NCBI GenBank assembly: GCA_022844345.1
Contig: JALHLU010000003.1
Coordinates: forward strand, 62,001-126,000
DNA length: 64,000 bases
Direction: 5' to 3'
From: Hyphomonadaceae bacterium
Lineage (GTDB): Bacteria > Pseudomonadota > Alphaproteobacteria > Caulobacterales > Hyphomonadaceae
This document shows, in pieces, positions 52,503 to 62,827 of this stretch. The number at the start of each line of letters is the position of its first letter. The first letter of the stretch is position 1. The translations under genes were made by a program, and so were the position numbers. Below the pieces are notes generated by a model. That model saw nothing but the letters and a program-made list of their open reading frames with translations. It was not told the DNA's origin and did not search any database.

Positions 52503-52868
52503 ATGCCCACCCCAGCAGGACACACCAGCGCAATCCGCGCTACGAAAGTCATCGGAACCAGCGTCTACAACCACACCGGCGAGAAGATCGGCAAGGTTGA
52601 GGACGTTGTCCTCGACAAGCAGTCCAACAACATCATGTTCGCCGTCGTCGGCTTTGGCGGCTTCCTCGGCATGAACGAAAAATTCCACCCGCTGCCATGG
52701 TCGACCCTCGACTACCAGAAGAACCGCGACGGCTATGTCGTCAGCATGACGAAGGAACAGCTCCAGGCTGCTCCTGCCGACGGGATCGACGAACTGACGG
52801 CCCAGGACGGCGAAGGCCTGCGAAACTCGATCTACGACTACTACAAGGCGCCGCGTTACTGGCAGTAA
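52503..52868 (+). CDS. PRC-barrel domain protein
   Basis: A 121-residue soluble protein with a single PRC-barrel: ATKVIGTSVYNHTGEKIGKVEDVVLD (about 12-37), the VVGFGGFLGM strand and FHPLPWSTLDYQ. Stand-alone PRC-barrel proteins of this type are often general stress proteins in alphaproteobacteria. An AAGGAG ribosome site precedes the ATG, and a candidate stress promoter lies upstream. A strong terminator follows, so the gene is monocistronic. Confidence 0.87.
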   Translation: MPTPAGHTSAIRATKVIGTSVYNHTGEKIGKVEDVVLDKQSNNIMFAVVGFGGFLGMNEKFHPLPWSTLDYQKNRDGYVVSMTKEQLQAAPADGIDELTAQDGEGLRNSIYDYYKAPRYWQ

Positions 52869-52953
52869 CCGGCTGATCCAGCGGCGCGGCGCGTGGGTCC
52901 GACATCGCCGCGCCTCAAGCGGGCAGAGGGATGTGCAGCCCCCCTGTTCGCGC

Positions 52954-52986
52954 GAAGGCCCGGGAAGCAGCGCTTCCCGGGCCTTC
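52954..52986 (+). terminator. Strong hairpin terminator after the PRC-barrel gene
   Basis: A perfect 15-bp stem (GAAGGCCCGGGAAGC / GCTTCCCGGGCCTTC) with a three-base loop, followed by CTTTCGTCT. It lies 85 bases after the stop codon and before the convergent lipoprotein gene. Confidence 0.8.
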
Positions 52987-53022
52987 CTTTCGTCTCGTCG
53001 GAGGAGAGCGAGAGACGATAGC

Positions 53023-53454
53023 TCAGTTGACCGGGGCCGGCGCGCCTTCAGCGGGCTTGGCGTCCTTGTTCCATTCATAGATGCGGCGGATCGAGCACGA
53101 GCCGTCGTTGTAGCGTGCATCCGTCACCAGCTGGTCGCCGGTCTGGAGACACGAACCGCCGCCGCGCGAGACAAGACCAATCTCGGTGAACGCGTCGTTG
53201 GGCTGGCAGGTGCCCACCAACTCAAGCTTGTATTCGTCGCGAACGCCGACCTCGACGATCACCGACCGGTTATCGAGATTGCGCCAGCCGCGGATCTGGC
53301 TCTGGAAACAGATATTGCGGACTTCAGCGCCCTGGCGCGGATCGGGTTCGGCCTCGGCCGTATCCGCCGCCGGGGTCTGGCATCCTGCCAGCAGCAGGGT
53401 GGCGCCGATCGCCGCAAGAGCGGCTGCAACGCCGGAATTCCTGTTCTTGATCAT
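53023..53454 (-). CDS. DUF6491-type lipoprotein
   Basis: A 143-residue lipoprotein. The ATG at 53454 follows AGAGGGAAAG and gives a signal with LLLAGC lipobox (Cys about residue 25). The mature part has four Cys and the RNICFQSQIRGWRNLDNRSVIVEVG segment typical of the DUF6491 family, with a late SCSIRRIYEW strand. Function unknown. It ends 36 bases after the strong terminator of the convergent PRC gene. Confidence 0.75.
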   Translation of the reverse strand: MIKNRNSGVAAALAAIGATLLLAGCQTPAADTAEAEPDPRQGAEVRNICFQSQIRGWRNLDNRSVIVEVGVRDEYKLELVGTCQPNDAFTEIGLVSRGGGSCLQTGDQLVTDARYNDGSCSIRRIYEWNKDAKPAEGAPAPVN

Positions 53455-53604
53455 CAGCTTTCCCTCTTGAGGGCCATCAGGCTGGCTCGTCCTGCCTGAA
53501 CGCCCGGTGAACAATCATATAGCTCGGATCAGCCATCCGCGAGGAACATTCCGGTTAAGGCGGCCTTCTTGACGGGCGCAGGGGGCGCGGCGATCCCTGC
53601 CCTC

Positions 53605-53976
53605 ATGCAGATCCGGCTCGAATATCGCGACAAACGCCAGATAACCCCGCTGACGCCGTGGGTGCACAAGGGCGTGGATGCGATATACTGGACTGCCACA
53701 GTGTTCGATCCGCCCATGCCGAAACCCGTGCTGGGCAAGGGGTGGCCGGTGTGGGTTATCGAGCACCGCGGCCGCGAACTGGTGTTTGCCTCGCCCGAGG
53801 AGATCGAGCATGCGATCGACGTGCTGGGCCGCAAGATTCTCCCCAGCCCGCGCGAATTGGGAAAAGCTCATCTCGCCGTGAATTCGCACTGGCTCTCGCG
53901 CCTCCACGCCAGCTTCAAGCCCTGGAAGGTGCGGCAGGAGCTGGTGAAACGCCTGAAACAGGCGCCGGGGGCTTGA
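53605..53976 (+). CDS. Conserved hypothetical protein
   Basis: A 123-residue soluble protein. The ATG at 53605 is used; a TTG at 53569 is possible. It is basic and Trp-rich, with WPVWVIEHRGRELVFASPEEI and a helical C-terminus ending in a Lys-rich stretch. I recognise the look of a conserved alphaproteobacterial protein but can name no domain. The lipoprotein gene downstream begins 62 bases later on the same strand. Confidence 0.65.
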   Translation: MQIRLEYRDKRQITPLTPWVHKGVDAIYWTATVFDPPMPKPVLGKGWPVWVIEHRGRELVFASPEEIEHAIDVLGRKILPSPRELGKAHLAVNSHWLSRLHASFKPWKVRQELVKRLKQAPGA

Positions 53977-54038
53977 GCTTCGTCAATCAGGCTGCACAAG
54001 CTGTCGCCAGAGTGGGACGGTGCTTGCGGGGAACGGAC

Positions 54039-55097
54039 ATGAAGCGGGAATTCGCCATCGGCGCAGCGTTGACCCTTGCCGGCTGCGCCAGCACCGGTCT
54101 GCCCCCTGCGCGTGATCAGTTCGTCAGCGGCGAATCCGGCGACTTGCGTGTACTGATCGACAACCAGTGCCCTCAGGCCTATCGCGAGCCAGAGCTGCCC
54201 GACAAGCGATCGCCCGAGGGCGGGATAGAGCCTTACAGCGCATTCGGCGTGCTTGGTCTCGACATGCTGACCAATATCGGCGGGATCGCCTTCCAGTCGT
54301 TCGGGACATATCTGAAGCAGGCCGGACAGGAGAGCGTGTCACGGTCTGTCGGCGCCAATGGTGGGTTGTTCTATTCCAGCCCCGACTCTCGTGAAGAGGT
54401 CACGATCAACCCGGACATGCGCTGCGTGTATCTTGTCCGCAATGGCTTCGCGCCGCAGGCGCCCAACCTCGCAGGCGACGCGCCCGACGCACTGAAGCAG
54501 ATCTGGGCGCGCCTTGGCCTCACGCGCACGCCGGACCTGTTTGCGCAACTTCACATCGAGACCTCCGGCGATATTGGCGGCGGGACCATGTATTCCGGCG
54601 GCGAGGAATCCGAAGGCGAAGGCGGGAGCGATGCTCCGGCATTCTGGAACCCGGCGGTCTCTCCGCCCTACTTCCGGCTGAAGCTCGACCGCCTCTATGT
54701 TGATGAATTCCAGGCGGCGGCCGGCGCCCAGACGCGTGATGTTGCGCTGATCTTCAACTACGGGCTCGCGGCCGCACGGACGGTGGTGGTCGCCGACGGC
54801 GCCAACGCCGGTGCGCCGGAGCTTTCGACGAAGTTCGCGGTCGGCGGCATACGCCTCGCGGGCGCCCGCAAGGCCGACTATGTGGGCGCAAGCCTCACCG
54901 CCCTGCAGTCGGCCTGGATGCCGGTGCCCGGCGTGAAGAGCTATGATCCGCGCGCGACCGTGGACCTGGTCGCCTATGTAGTTGAGTTCGCGCCCGGCAA
55001 CCCGATGATGGAAGACATTGGCGAGTATCTGGCCGGGCAGGATGTGCGCCGGCAGGTCGAAAGCGCGATCACGCAGACGGTCGGAGGCAATGACTAA
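54039..55097 (+). CDS. Large lipoprotein of unknown function
   Basis: A 352-residue lipoprotein with a short signal and LTLAGC lipobox (Cys about residue 16). The mature part has the NQCPQAY and MRCVYLV Cys-containing segments, a Gly/Glu-rich loop near residue 185 ([11 protein letters not shown]) and beta-rich halves. No family is recognised. The stop overlaps the dxs stop on the other strand by four bases. It may be an envelope protein, but nothing in the context fixes its role. Confidence 0.65.
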   Translation: MKREFAIGAALTLAGCASTGLPPARDQFVSGESGDLRVLIDNQCPQAYREPELPDKRSPEGGIEPYSAFGVLGLDMLTNIGGIAFQSFGTYLKQAGQESVSRSVGANGGLFYSSPDSREEVTINPDMRCVYLVRNGFAPQAPNLAGDAPDALKQIWARLGLTRTPDLFAQLHIETSGDIGGGTMYSGGEESEGEGGSDAPAFWNPAVSPPYFRLKLDRLYVDEFQAAAGAQTRDVALIFNYGLAAARTVVVADGANAGAPELSTKFAVGGIRLAGARKADYVGASLTALQSAWMPVPGVKSYDPRATVDLVAYVVEFAPGNPMMEDIGEYLAGQDVRRQVESAITQTVGGND

Positions 55098-57007
55098 CCC
55101 GCGATCAGCTTTAGTGCGCGTTCGTCGCCGCGGCCGAGGGCCTTGATGGCTTGCGCGGCGATGGAGCGCGCATCGAGGCCGGCCTGAATGTACATCTTCT
55201 CGGGCGAGTCGTGTTCCTGGAAGATATCCGGCAGCGTCAGCGTGCGGATGCGCAGGCCGTGATCAAGCAGGCCACGTTCGGACAATGAATGCAGCACGAA
55301 GGCGCCGAAGCCGCCCCGCGCGCCTTCCTCGATCGTGATCAGCACTTCGTGGTGATGCGCCAGCTGCGCCAGCAGCGCCTCGTCCAGCGGCTTGGCGAAG
55401 CGGGCGTCGGCGACCGTGGTGGACAGGCCCTGCTTTTCCAGCATGTCGGCCGCGCATAGGCATTCGTGCAGGCGCGCGCCATAGGACAGGATGGCGATGG
55501 CCGCGCCCTGTTTCACGATGCGGCCTTTGCCGATCTCAAGCGGCTGCGGATCGTTCAGGAGGTCAAGACCAACGCCCTCGCCACGCGGATAGCGGAAAGC
55601 GGAAGGGCGATCGTCGATGGCGTGGGCTGTGGCGACCATGCGCTGCAGTTCGGTTTCGTCAGCGGCGGCCATGAGCACGAAGCCAGGCAGCGCGCCAAGA
55701 TAACCGATGTCGAAAGAACCGGCGTGCGTGGCGCCATCGGCGCCGACGAGGCCCGCGCGATCCAGCGCAAAGCGGACAGGCAGCTTCTGGATGGCGACGT
55801 CGTGGACGACGCTGTCATAGCCGCGCTGTAGGAAGGTTGAGTAGATCGCGCAGAACGGCTTCCAGCCTTCAGCGGCAAGGCCCGCCGCGAAAGTGACCGC
55901 GTGCTGTTCGGCGATGCCGACGTCAAAACAGCGATCAGGGAACTTCTCGCCGAAATAGTCGAGCCCCGTTCCGGACGGCATGGCCGCCGTGATGCCGACA
56001 ACCCGCGAGTCCTTCTCGGCCGCGCGGACCAGTTCCCGCGCGAACACCTTGGTGTAGGACGGCGGACCGGCCTTGGCCTTGGCCTGTTCGCCCGTGATCA
56101 CATTGAACTTGGAGACGCCGTGATATTTGTCGTCGGCATTTTCGGCAGGCTCATAGCCCTTGCCCTTCTGCGTGACGACGTGGACCAGCACCGGCCCATT
56201 CTCGATGTCGCGGACATTCTCGAGCACATCGATGAGCGCATTGAGATCATGGCCGTCGATCGGGCCGACATAGTAGCAGCCCAGAGAGTCGAACAGATCG
56301 CCGCCCATGGCGAAGTTGCGCATGTGATGCTCGGCGCGCTTGGTGACGCCTTCGAGCCCGATCTTGCGCACAACGCGGCGCGCCAGATTGCGTACCTGAC
56401 GATAGCCCTTCGAGGAAACTGTGCGCGAAAGATAATGGCTGAGTGCGCCGACCGGCGGGGCGATCGACATGTCGTTGTCGTTTAGGATGATCACCATCCG
56501 CGTGTGAAGGGCGCCAACATTGTTGAGCGCTTCGTAGATCATGCCGGCCGTCATGGCGCCGTCGCCGACCACGGCGATGACGCGGTTGTCGTCGCCCGCA
56601 AGGTCACGCGCCACGGCAAAGCCGGCGGCTGCCGAAATCGACGTGCCGGCGTGGGCGGCGCCGAACGGATCGTATTCGCTCTCGTCGCGCTTGGTGAAAC
56701 CGGAGAGGCCTCCGCCCTGACGCAGCGTGCGGATTCGGCTGCGGCGGCCGGTCAGGATCTTGTGGGGATAGGCCTGGTGGCCGACGTCCCAGACCAGCTT
56801 GTCCCTGGGGGTGTCGAACACGGCATGGATGGCGACGGTCAGTTCGACGACGCCCAGACCCGCGCCCAGGTGGCCGCCGGTGACGGAGACTGCGCTAATC
56901 GTCTCTGCGCGCAGTTCATCTGCAATCTGACGCAGCTCCGCCCGGGTCCGGCCCTTTAGGTCGGCCGGGAGGGCAATCTGGTCAAGCAAGGGCGTGGACG
57001 GGACCAT
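55094..57007 (-). CDS. dxs: 1-deoxy-D-xylulose-5-phosphate synthase
   Basis: A 637-residue thiamine-diphosphate enzyme. The N-terminal [16 protein letters not shown], the cofactor motif [16 protein letters not shown] with NDNDMSIAP, the transketolase middle domain ([12 protein letters not shown]) and the C-terminal domain are complete. It joins pyruvate and glyceraldehyde-3-phosphate as the first step of the MEP isoprenoid pathway. It lies 30 bases downstream of ispA, giving a xseB-ispA-dxs operon common in proteobacteria. Confidence 0.95.
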   Translation of the reverse strand: MVPSTPLLDQIALPADLKGRTRAELRQIADELRAETISAVSVTGGHLGAGLGVVELTVAIHAVFDTPRDKLVWDVGHQAYPHKILTGRRSRIRTLRQGGGLSGFTKRDESEYDPFGAAHAGTSISAAAGFAVARDLAGDDNRVIAVVGDGAMTAGMIYEALNNVGALHTRMVIILNDNDMSIAPPVGALSHYLSRTVSSKGYRQVRNLARRVVRKIGLEGVTKRAEHHMRNFAMGGDLFDSLGCYYVGPIDGHDLNALIDVLENVRDIENGPVLVHVVTQKGKGYEPAENADDKYHGVSKFNVITGEQAKAKAGPPSYTKVFARELVRAAEKDSRVVGITAAMPSGTGLDYFGEKFPDRCFDVGIAEQHAVTFAAGLAAEGWKPFCAIYSTFLQRGYDSVVHDVAIQKLPVRFALDRAGLVGADGATHAGSFDIGYLGALPGFVLMAAADETELQRMVATAHAIDDRPSAFRYPRGEGVGLDLLNDPQPLEIGKGRIVKQGAAIAILSYGARLHECLCAADMLEKQGLSTTVADARFAKPLDEALLAQLAHHHEVLITIEEGARGGFGAFVLHSLSERGLLDHGLRIRTLTLPDIFQEHDSPEKMYIQAGLDARSIAAQAIKALGRGDERALKLIAG

Positions 57008-57037
57008 TCTGGATTCTTATTCGCCAATACGGGTCGA

Positions 57038-57943
57038 TTAGTGGCGACGGTTGAGCACAAAGTCGACCGTATGAAGCAAAGATGTCGCCCTGGAACCGAA
57101 GGATGCCAGATGCTGTTTCGCTTGTGCGGCGAGATAGCGCACCCGGTCACGGGCCCCATCAACCCCCAGAAGCGACACGAAATTGACCTTTCCGGCCTCC
57201 TCGTCCTTGGCGGCAGCCTTGCCGAGAAGGGCAGGATCGCCCTCCACGTCTAGAAGATCGTCCACAATCTGGAACGCCAATCCTAAATCATTGGTGTATC
57301 CGGCGATTGCCTGCCGCTCGGCCTCGACCGCGCCGCCCAGAAGCGCCCCCACCTCCCCTGCCAGGGAGATCAGCGCCCCGGTCTTCAGGCGTTGCATCCG
57401 GGTGAGCACCTGAAGGGGCTCTTCCCCGCTGGTAATGGGGTGCATGTCGATCATCTGCCCGCCCACCATGCCGCGAGCGCCGGAAGCAACCGCCAGCCGC
57501 TCCACCAGCTTGCAGCGCATCGAAGCGTCACGATGGGTTTCAGGCGACACCATGATCTCGAAGGCGAGGGCCTGCAGCGCATCCCCCGCAAGCACGGCTG
57601 TCGCCTCATCGAACGCCTTGTGGACGGTGGGCTGGCCACGGCGGAAATCGTCGTCGTCCATGCACGGCAGGTCGTCGTGGATCAGCGAATAGGCGTGCAT
57701 ACATTCGACGGCGGCGGCGCCCCGCAGCAGCGCCTTCTCCGGCGCCCCGAACATGCGGCCAACTTCAATCGTGATGAACGGGCGCAGGCGCTTGCCCTTG
57801 CTCAGCGCGCCATGGCGCATCGCACGCATCAGCTGCGCCTCCGGACCCGAGGCCGGCGGGATCAGCTGGTCGAGCGCAACCGTGATGCGATCAGCCACTT
57901 CGTTGAGGCGCTGCTCGAAAGCGGGGTCGAGGCTATAGATCAT
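57038..57943 (-). CDS. ispA: Farnesyl diphosphate synthase (polyprenyl synthetase)
   Basis: A 301-residue trans-prenyltransferase. The first Asp-rich motif is [10 protein letters not shown] (about residue 85), GKRLRP precedes it, and the second Asp-rich motif is [13 protein letters not shown] (about residue 226). Size and motif spacing match IspA. It condenses IPP with DMAPP and GPP to make FPP for undecaprenyl phosphate and quinones, which also feeds the polysaccharide loci. Its start overlaps the xseB end by 11 bases. Confidence 0.93.
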   Translation of the reverse strand: MIYSLDPAFEQRLNEVADRITVALDQLIPPASGPEAQLMRAMRHGALSKGKRLRPFITIEVGRMFGAPEKALLRGAAAVECMHAYSLIHDDLPCMDDDDFRRGQPTVHKAFDEATAVLAGDALQALAFEIMVSPETHRDASMRCKLVERLAVASGARGMVGGQMIDMHPITSGEEPLQVLTRMQRLKTGALISLAGEVGALLGGAVEAERQAIAGYTNDLGLAFQIVDDLLDVEGDPALLGKAAAKDEEAGKVNFVSLLGVDGARDRVRYLAAQAKQHLASFGSRATSLLHTVDFVLNRRH

Positions 57944-58184
57944 CGGCCTTTTCCAATCCCTTCGGGCCATCGGCGCCGAGGACGATCTTCTCGACCTTGA
58001 GCTCCGCCTCGCGCAGGCGCGTTTCGCAATGCGCCTTCAACGCCGCGCCGCGTTCATAGATGCGGATCGAGTCATCGAGCGGCACATCGCCCGCCTCAAG
58101 CTTCTGGACGATCTGCTCCAGCTCGCGCAACGCATCCTCGAAACTCATCGTCGCAATGTCTGCTGGCGGCTTTGACTGTGCCAT
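57933..58184 (-). CDS. xseB: Exodeoxyribonuclease VII small subunit
   Basis: An 83-residue helical protein with the family motif [27 protein letters not shown] and a following [19 protein letters not shown] helix. It pairs with XseA, which is not in the window. The ATG at 58184 follows GGAGAG. First gene of the xseB-ispA-dxs unit, with an 11-base overlap into ispA. Confidence 0.92.
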   Translation of the reverse strand: MAQSKPPADIATMSFEDALRELEQIVQKLEAGDVPLDDSIRIYERGAALKAHCETRLREAELKVEKIVLGADGPKGLEKADDL

Positions 58185-58260
58185 CCGTCTCTCCAGAGGG
58201 TGGGCCAACATAGGCGCATCGAAGCGGGAGGCAAGCTGGGACTGCCGGGCTCCCGGACAA

Positions 58261-58881
58261 CTACTTCTTCTGGTAGATTCGGTACGACCAATACTTGTCG
58301 CCGCCGTTGTACACGCAGGTCCAGCCACGCCGCTTGATATGCGGACGTAACATCCGGTTGAACCAGCCGTGTGCAGCAAGGACGATATCGCGGCCGTCAC
58401 TTTCCTGCGCCATCTTCACAAGCTCGCCGGCCGCGTGTGCGGCACGGCGGCGCGCCTCGCCAACAGGCTCCTGGCCGCCGCTGTGACCGAACATCCAGGC
58501 GAGGCGCGCGATCTTGTTCCAGTTCTTGGGGCGCATGCGGCCGGCGATACGCGGAGGCGGCAAAGGCGCCTCGTTGAACAACGCGTCGGGTTTCACTTCG
58601 CGGCCGCGGCCGAGATGGCCGGCTGTCTGAATGGCGCGCGGGCGGGCGCTGGACAGGATGATGGCGTGGTCATCGATCTCTTTCAGCAGCGCCTCGGGCG
58701 GGCACTGCCCTTCCTTGAGCGAGGAGAGTTCGTAGCGGTCCCACCAGGCCTTGTAATCGCGCCAGCCCATCGGCGGGCCTTCCTTTGGGATGACCTGTGG
58801 GCGGCCGTGGCGCACGATTATGATGCGGCCGGTGCGGCCGGCGCGTTCAGTAGGTATGTTCGGTTTGACCGCACTTTCCAT
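58261..58881 (-). CDS. Histidine phosphatase-family protein
   Basis: A 206-residue phosphoglycerate-mutase-like phosphatase. The catalytic His is in IIIVRHGRP (about residue 23), the second His in [11 protein letters not shown] (about residue 172), and [14 protein letters not shown] is the usual Arg-containing segment. The substrate is unknown. The ATG at 58881 has a GGGGCAGG site close upstream. It lies 76 bases upstream of xseB on the same strand and may share its transcript. Confidence 0.82.
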   Translation of the reverse strand: MESAVKPNIPTERAGRTGRIIIVRHGRPQVIPKEGPPMGWRDYKAWWDRYELSSLKEGQCPPEALLKEIDDHAIILSSARPRAIQTAGHLGRGREVKPDALFNEAPLPPPRIAGRMRPKNWNKIARLAWMFGHSGGQEPVGEARRRAAHAAGELVKMAQESDGRDIVLAAHGWFNRMLRPHIKRRGWTCVYNGGDKYWSYRIYQKK

Positions 58882-59153
58882 CCTGCCCCGCTTAGACCAC
58901 GCGCGCGCGATTCCAAACAACCATCTACGGAACGGCGGCTCACGACAGCAAAAATGGGGAACTTCGGAATACGCAGATCCAGAGCCAGGGACATGACCCG
59001 GGCCCTGCTGCCGGCCCCGGGATGGGCGCTTAGTGCGCTAACGCTTGATTGAGGCGCAAGCGTGAGCCGAAAGATCGGCATTCCGACGGCCGCATCCGGA
59101 CTCTGATCCGCCTGGGGACCTCGTTGAAATGGCTGATCGGCACTGCTGAGAGG

Positions 59154-60134
59154 CTAGAGCCCCTTCCACATACGGCCTTCGGGACATTCAGCGCCGGGGG
59201 CCTGCTTGCAGCCGTGCAGCGTGAACAGCACCGTCTCGGCGCGGCCAATCAGGTAGTCCATCGGAACCATCCCGACCGCGTCATCGCGCGTATCAGCCGG
59301 CAGGCCGGTGCCGCGATAGGGCCAGGCTTCGGGGAATTGCGCGGCAAGGCGGCGGTGGCCGGAAGGCGCTCGGCTGTCTTCGGAGTTGTCGCGGTTGTCG
59401 CCCATCATGAAGACGTGGCCCGCCGGCACGAGGAAGCGCGGCGTTTCATCGAGCGAGCTTGTGTCCGACCATTCGTGGATCAGGAACGACCTGGTGATGT
59501 CGGCTCCATCCTTGTCCTTCTCGCCGGTCGGGATCGTCTGCTTGTACTCGACGGCTGAAACAAGGCTGCTGTTATCATCGGGAATGTAGGTGGTGTTGCG
59601 CACCTTCTCGCGCGGCACTTCCACGTCATTGAGATAAAGACGCCCGCCCTTGATCTCGACAGCATCGCCGGGAAGCCCGATCAGCCGCTTGATCATCACC
59701 CGGTCCGAATGCGGATGCTGGAAGACGATCACATCGCCGCGCTTCGGCTTGGAGCCGAACCAGTTCTCGCCCTCGACGCATTCGGCCGCCTGTGCTGCAT
59801 TGGGCTGGTCGGGGCACTTCTTGTCGCCGATGACGAACAGCCCAAGGCCGAACGGGATCGAGTTGCGGTTGTAGCCATAAGCGAACTTGGCGACGGCGAC
59901 GCGGTCGCCCACCTGAAGCGCCGGCACCATCGATTCCGACGGGATCGAGCGCAGCTCGTACACGAATGTCGAGAACACCAGCCAGAACGGGACGAAGATC
60001 GCAATCGTCAGCGCGGTCTCGCGAAACTCGTGCAGGATCTTCTTCTTGATGCCCTGCTTCGGCGCGCCGGCATCGGCCTCGCCCTGGACGGCCGGGTCTG
60101 TGCTCACCGGCTGGTCAGTCGAGGTGTCCGTCAT
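59154..60134 (-). CDS. lepB: Signal peptidase I
   Basis: A 326-residue membrane protease. An N-terminal Ala/Asp-rich cytoplasmic part (about 1-35) is followed by one membrane helix (about 40-58), the catalytic Ser in SIPSESMVP (S68) and the general-base Lys in VMIKRLIGLPGD (K149). The late FMMGDNRDNSEDSR box E is also intact. It removes signal peptides from secreted proteins. The long hydrophilic tail before the membrane helix is somewhat unusual. Confidence 0.94.
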   Translation of the reverse strand: MTDTSTDQPVSTDPAVQGEADAGAPKQGIKKKILHEFRETALTIAIFVPFWLVFSTFVYELRSIPSESMVPALQVGDRVAVAKFAYGYNRNSIPFGLGLFVIGDKKCPDQPNAAQAAECVEGENWFGSKPKRGDVIVFQHPHSDRVMIKRLIGLPGDAVEIKGGRLYLNDVEVPREKVRNTTYIPDDNSSLVSAVEYKQTIPTGEKDKDGADITRSFLIHEWSDTSSLDETPRFLVPAGHVFMMGDNRDNSEDSRAPSGHRRLAAQFPEAWPYRGTGLPADTRDDAVGMVPMDYLIGRAETVLFTLHGCKQAPGAECPEGRMWKGL

Positions 60135-60189
60135 TTACCAGTCCCTGCGGGTTACTCTGCGCGTAGTCTATTGGGGGTCGTCGTGGATC

Positions 60190-60213
60190 GCGCACCCCCA
60201 CGCGGGGGCTGTG
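60190..60213. other. C/G-run hairpin upstream of lepB
   Basis: A run of five C, then ACGC, then a run of five G forms a short GC hairpin between lepB (start at 60134) and the 3' end of the MBL-fold gene (60243). It has no T tract on either strand. It may be a pause or weak terminator for the upstream MBL gene. Confidence 0.25.
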
Positions 60214-60242
60214 GGCTATACGTTATAGGTATGCCCCTGTCG

Positions 60243-61295
60243 TCAAGACACACGCCTGTATAGCGTTGCCCCCCCGTCCTGTTCCGACACAATCATGCCC
60301 CGCCCTTTCAGGCAGTTTAGGTGCGCTAGGGTCTCGCCCGTCGCCATTCCGAGGGTGTCCGGGTCAATTGCCCGGGCAAAAAGGGCGGTAAAAAGGTCGA
60401 TGACCCGGCGGGGCTCCTCTAGCCGGGACAACAGCCGCTTCATCCCGAGCTCGTGCCCGTCAACCAGGGCGTCCAGCCGTTTATGGGCGCCGCGGAATGG
60501 TTCGTTGTGGGCGGGCAGCACGAGAACATCCGCCGGGATCACCGCCTTCAGCTTGCCGCAAGAATCCAGCCAGTCCGTCAGCGGGTCCGCCTCCGGTTCG
60601 GTCGGGAAGACGCTGACGTTTGAGGAAATGCGCGGCAGGATCTGGTCGCCCGAGATGAACACGTTGATGTCCGGCGCCCACAGGCAGGCATGGTCTGGCG
60701 AGTGCCCGCATCCCGTGACGACATGCCACGCCCGGCCGCCAATGCTGATCACGTCGCCATCGGAGATGCGGCGGTAGGCATCGGGAAGCTGCGTCACCGC
60801 GCGGCCGAAGCCGCCGAACTTGTCGACATAGCGGTCGATCTCCTGCTGGCTCCATCCTGCGCCGCGATAGAATTTCACGCCCGCCTCAGGCGCCTCGCGC
60901 CCGGTATCGGCGACCAGCATGCGGCAGGTGATGTATTCGAGCCGGGTGATCCAGAGCTCCGCCTGGAACTTTCGGCTCATCCATCCGGCAAGCCCGATAT
61001 GGTCGGGATGCATGTGCGTGACGATGATCCGCTTCACGGGCCGCCCGCCCAGCTCGTTCTCGAAAATCGTGCGCCAGTGTTCCTTGGTCACCGAGTTCGG
61101 GATGCCGGTGTCGACCACCGTCCAGCCATCTCCGTCCTCAAGCAGCCAGAGATTGATCCACTTCAGCGAGAACGGCAGCGGCATTCGCACCCACTTCACG
61201 CCGGGCGCAACATCGAGCACCGAGCCAGGCTCGGGCGGCTGCGCGAACGGATAGTCGTACCGCGCGCGTTCGGTCTTTCCTTCGAAGCCGTCCAT
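60243..61295 (-). CDS. MBL-fold metallo-hydrolase
   Basis: A 350-residue metallo-beta-lactamase-fold enzyme. The metal motif THMHPDHIG (about residues 92-100), the GCGHSPDHACL His (about residue 193) and the late LPAHNEPF His (about residue 265) are present. The C-terminal part is a helical domain with FTALFARAIDP and a winged-helix-like LAHLNCLKGRGMI end, as in glyoxalase II-like/LACTB2-type proteins. Likely a thioester or phosphoester hydrolase; the substrate is unknown. Confidence 0.85.
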   Translation of the reverse strand: MDGFEGKTERARYDYPFAQPPEPGSVLDVAPGVKWVRMPLPFSLKWINLWLLEDGDGWTVVDTGIPNSVTKEHWRTIFENELGGRPVKRIIVTHMHPDHIGLAGWMSRKFQAELWITRLEYITCRMLVADTGREAPEAGVKFYRGAGWSQQEIDRYVDKFGGFGRAVTQLPDAYRRISDGDVISIGGRAWHVVTGCGHSPDHACLWAPDINVFISGDQILPRISSNVSVFPTEPEADPLTDWLDSCGKLKAVIPADVLVLPAHNEPFRGAHKRLDALVDGHELGMKRLLSRLEEPRRVIDLFTALFARAIDPDTLGMATGETLAHLNCLKGRGMIVSEQDGGATLYRRVS

Positions 61296-61495
61296 AACCG
61301 GACTCCTGTCGCTGTGACCCAGCCATTAGACCCGATTAACGCGGAGCGGCAAATCGGGCCGGCGGTTGACCGGTGTGGGCCAGATGCAGATCGAACAGCG
61401 AGTTCGCCTCGTTTTTGCGCGCGCCGTGCTTCAGCGCCTCATGCGCCGGGCAGTTCACCACCCCTTTGTCCAGCAGGCCCGCCGCCAGTGCGACC

Positions 61496-62827
61496 CTACT
61501 GATAGCACTGCAGCAGCACGGTGGAGGCCCGGGCCAGTTCGGCGAGATCGACCTTGTCGAGCTTGTCCGCCGAGGACTCGCGACGGTAGGCGACGTCGTT
61601 CTGGTCTAGGAAGGTGAGCAGGCTTGAAAGCGCAATGCCGAAGTTCACGTTCTGCGGGATGTCGCCGATCTGGTCCTGGACGCTCATCGCGTTCAGCTTG
61701 GACACCACCACGCCGATGACGTTGCCTGACATGTCGAGCACGGGGCCGCCGCTGTTGCCGGGCTGGACAGGCGCCGTGAACTGGAAGCGGCGTTCGTCGT
61801 CGCCCATTCCGGCCTGAGCCGACACGGTGCCGACGGTAACGTTGATGCCCGAAGACAGGATGCCGCCGAGCGGGAAGCCGGCGACGAGCACGTCCTCGGC
61901 CAGACGCACGCTGCGCGTGTCGCGGATGTTCAGCGGGCGCGCCGAGCTGTTGCTGCGCAAGAGCGCGAGGTCTTCCCCGTCAGCCACATCGACGATGTTG
62001 AGCTCAGCGCCGCTCTTCAGCGTCATGCGCTTGCAGCCTTCGACCACATGCGCGTTGGTGACAAGGTAGCCCCCGTCGGCCACATACCAGCCCGTGCCGG
62101 TGCCAGCGAGTTCCAGCTTTGGCGCGCGCGCAGCTGGCGCGCCTTTCGAGCCGGCGCTTGCGGACTTGGCGGACTTGGACTTCTTCGATCCGCCCGACGG
62201 AGCCGCTGCGTCGGCGGTGCTCATACCGTCTTCGAGCACCCAGTCGAGGATCGCGTCCACCGTCAGAATGGCCGACTCAATCACCAGCAGCGAATTGTCG
62301 AGCACATCGTTGTCGTTGGGCACGCCGGCGGCGATGAGCGAACGATTGATGCGCTTCTGGAACCGCCTGTCCGCCAGCCAGTCGGGCGAGCGGAACACGG
62401 CCATGTCTTCTTCATCGAGAAGGTCGAGCACATCGAAGATGGCCTGGATGCCTTCCTGCGACACGCCCGCATCGGCAAGGTTGGCCGTGACGACGTCCAT
62501 AACCGAGCCATGAATGCCGATGACGGCGGCGTACTCGCGCATCGTCTCGTTCCACGGATAGGCGTCCATACATTCTTCTATGGCGCCGGACAGGATGGCG
62601 TCGGCGGATTCGATCGCCGCCTCGGTGGCGTCCGGATCAACGAAGACGCCGGCGATCTCGTAAGTATCCCCAGTCTGGGAAAGGAGATCGTAGACACAGT
62701 ATATCTCTGCTTCCTGTTCCGGGCCCACCAGGCCATCAAGGCCATCCTGCGCGGCGGCCGGCATCGCCGGAATGACCAGTGCGGCGATCGCGGCCCCAAC
62801 CAGTCCCGAAAAATTGCGGTTTCCCAT
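61496..62827 (-). CDS. Trypsin-like serine protease with unfamiliar N-terminal domain
   Basis: A 443-residue exported protein (signal cut after AAAQ, about residue 27). Residues 28-205 form an acidic helical domain with Cys44 and Cys86 that I do not recognise. A low-complexity linker of Ser/Lys/Ala (211-235) follows, then an S1C protease domain with His260 (TNAHVV), Asp286 (GEDLALL) and Ser359 (QPGNSGGP). There is no PDZ domain, unlike DegP/HtrA. A final Cys is three residues from the end. The ATG at 62827 has a GGGAGCAGGG site. Probably a periplasmic protease or a regulated sensor protease. Confidence 0.85.
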   Translation of the reverse strand: MGNRNFSGLVGAAIAALVIPAMPAAAQDGLDGLVGPEQEAEIYCVYDLLSQTGDTYEIAGVFVDPDATEAAIESADAILSGAIEECMDAYPWNETMREYAAVIGIHGSVMDVVTANLADAGVSQEGIQAIFDVLDLLDEEDMAVFRSPDWLADRRFQKRINRSLIAAGVPNDNDVLDNSLLVIESAILTVDAILDWVLEDGMSTADAAAPSGGSKKSKSAKSASAGSKGAPAARAPKLELAGTGTGWYVADGGYLVTNAHVVEGCKRMTLKSGAELNIVDVADGEDLALLRSNSSARPLNIRDTRSVRLAEDVLVAGFPLGGILSSGINVTVGTVSAQAGMGDDERRFQFTAPVQPGNSGGPVLDMSGNVIGVVVSKLNAMSVQDQIGDIPQNVNFGIALSSLLTFLDQNDVAYRRESSADKLDKVDLAELARASTVLLQCYQ

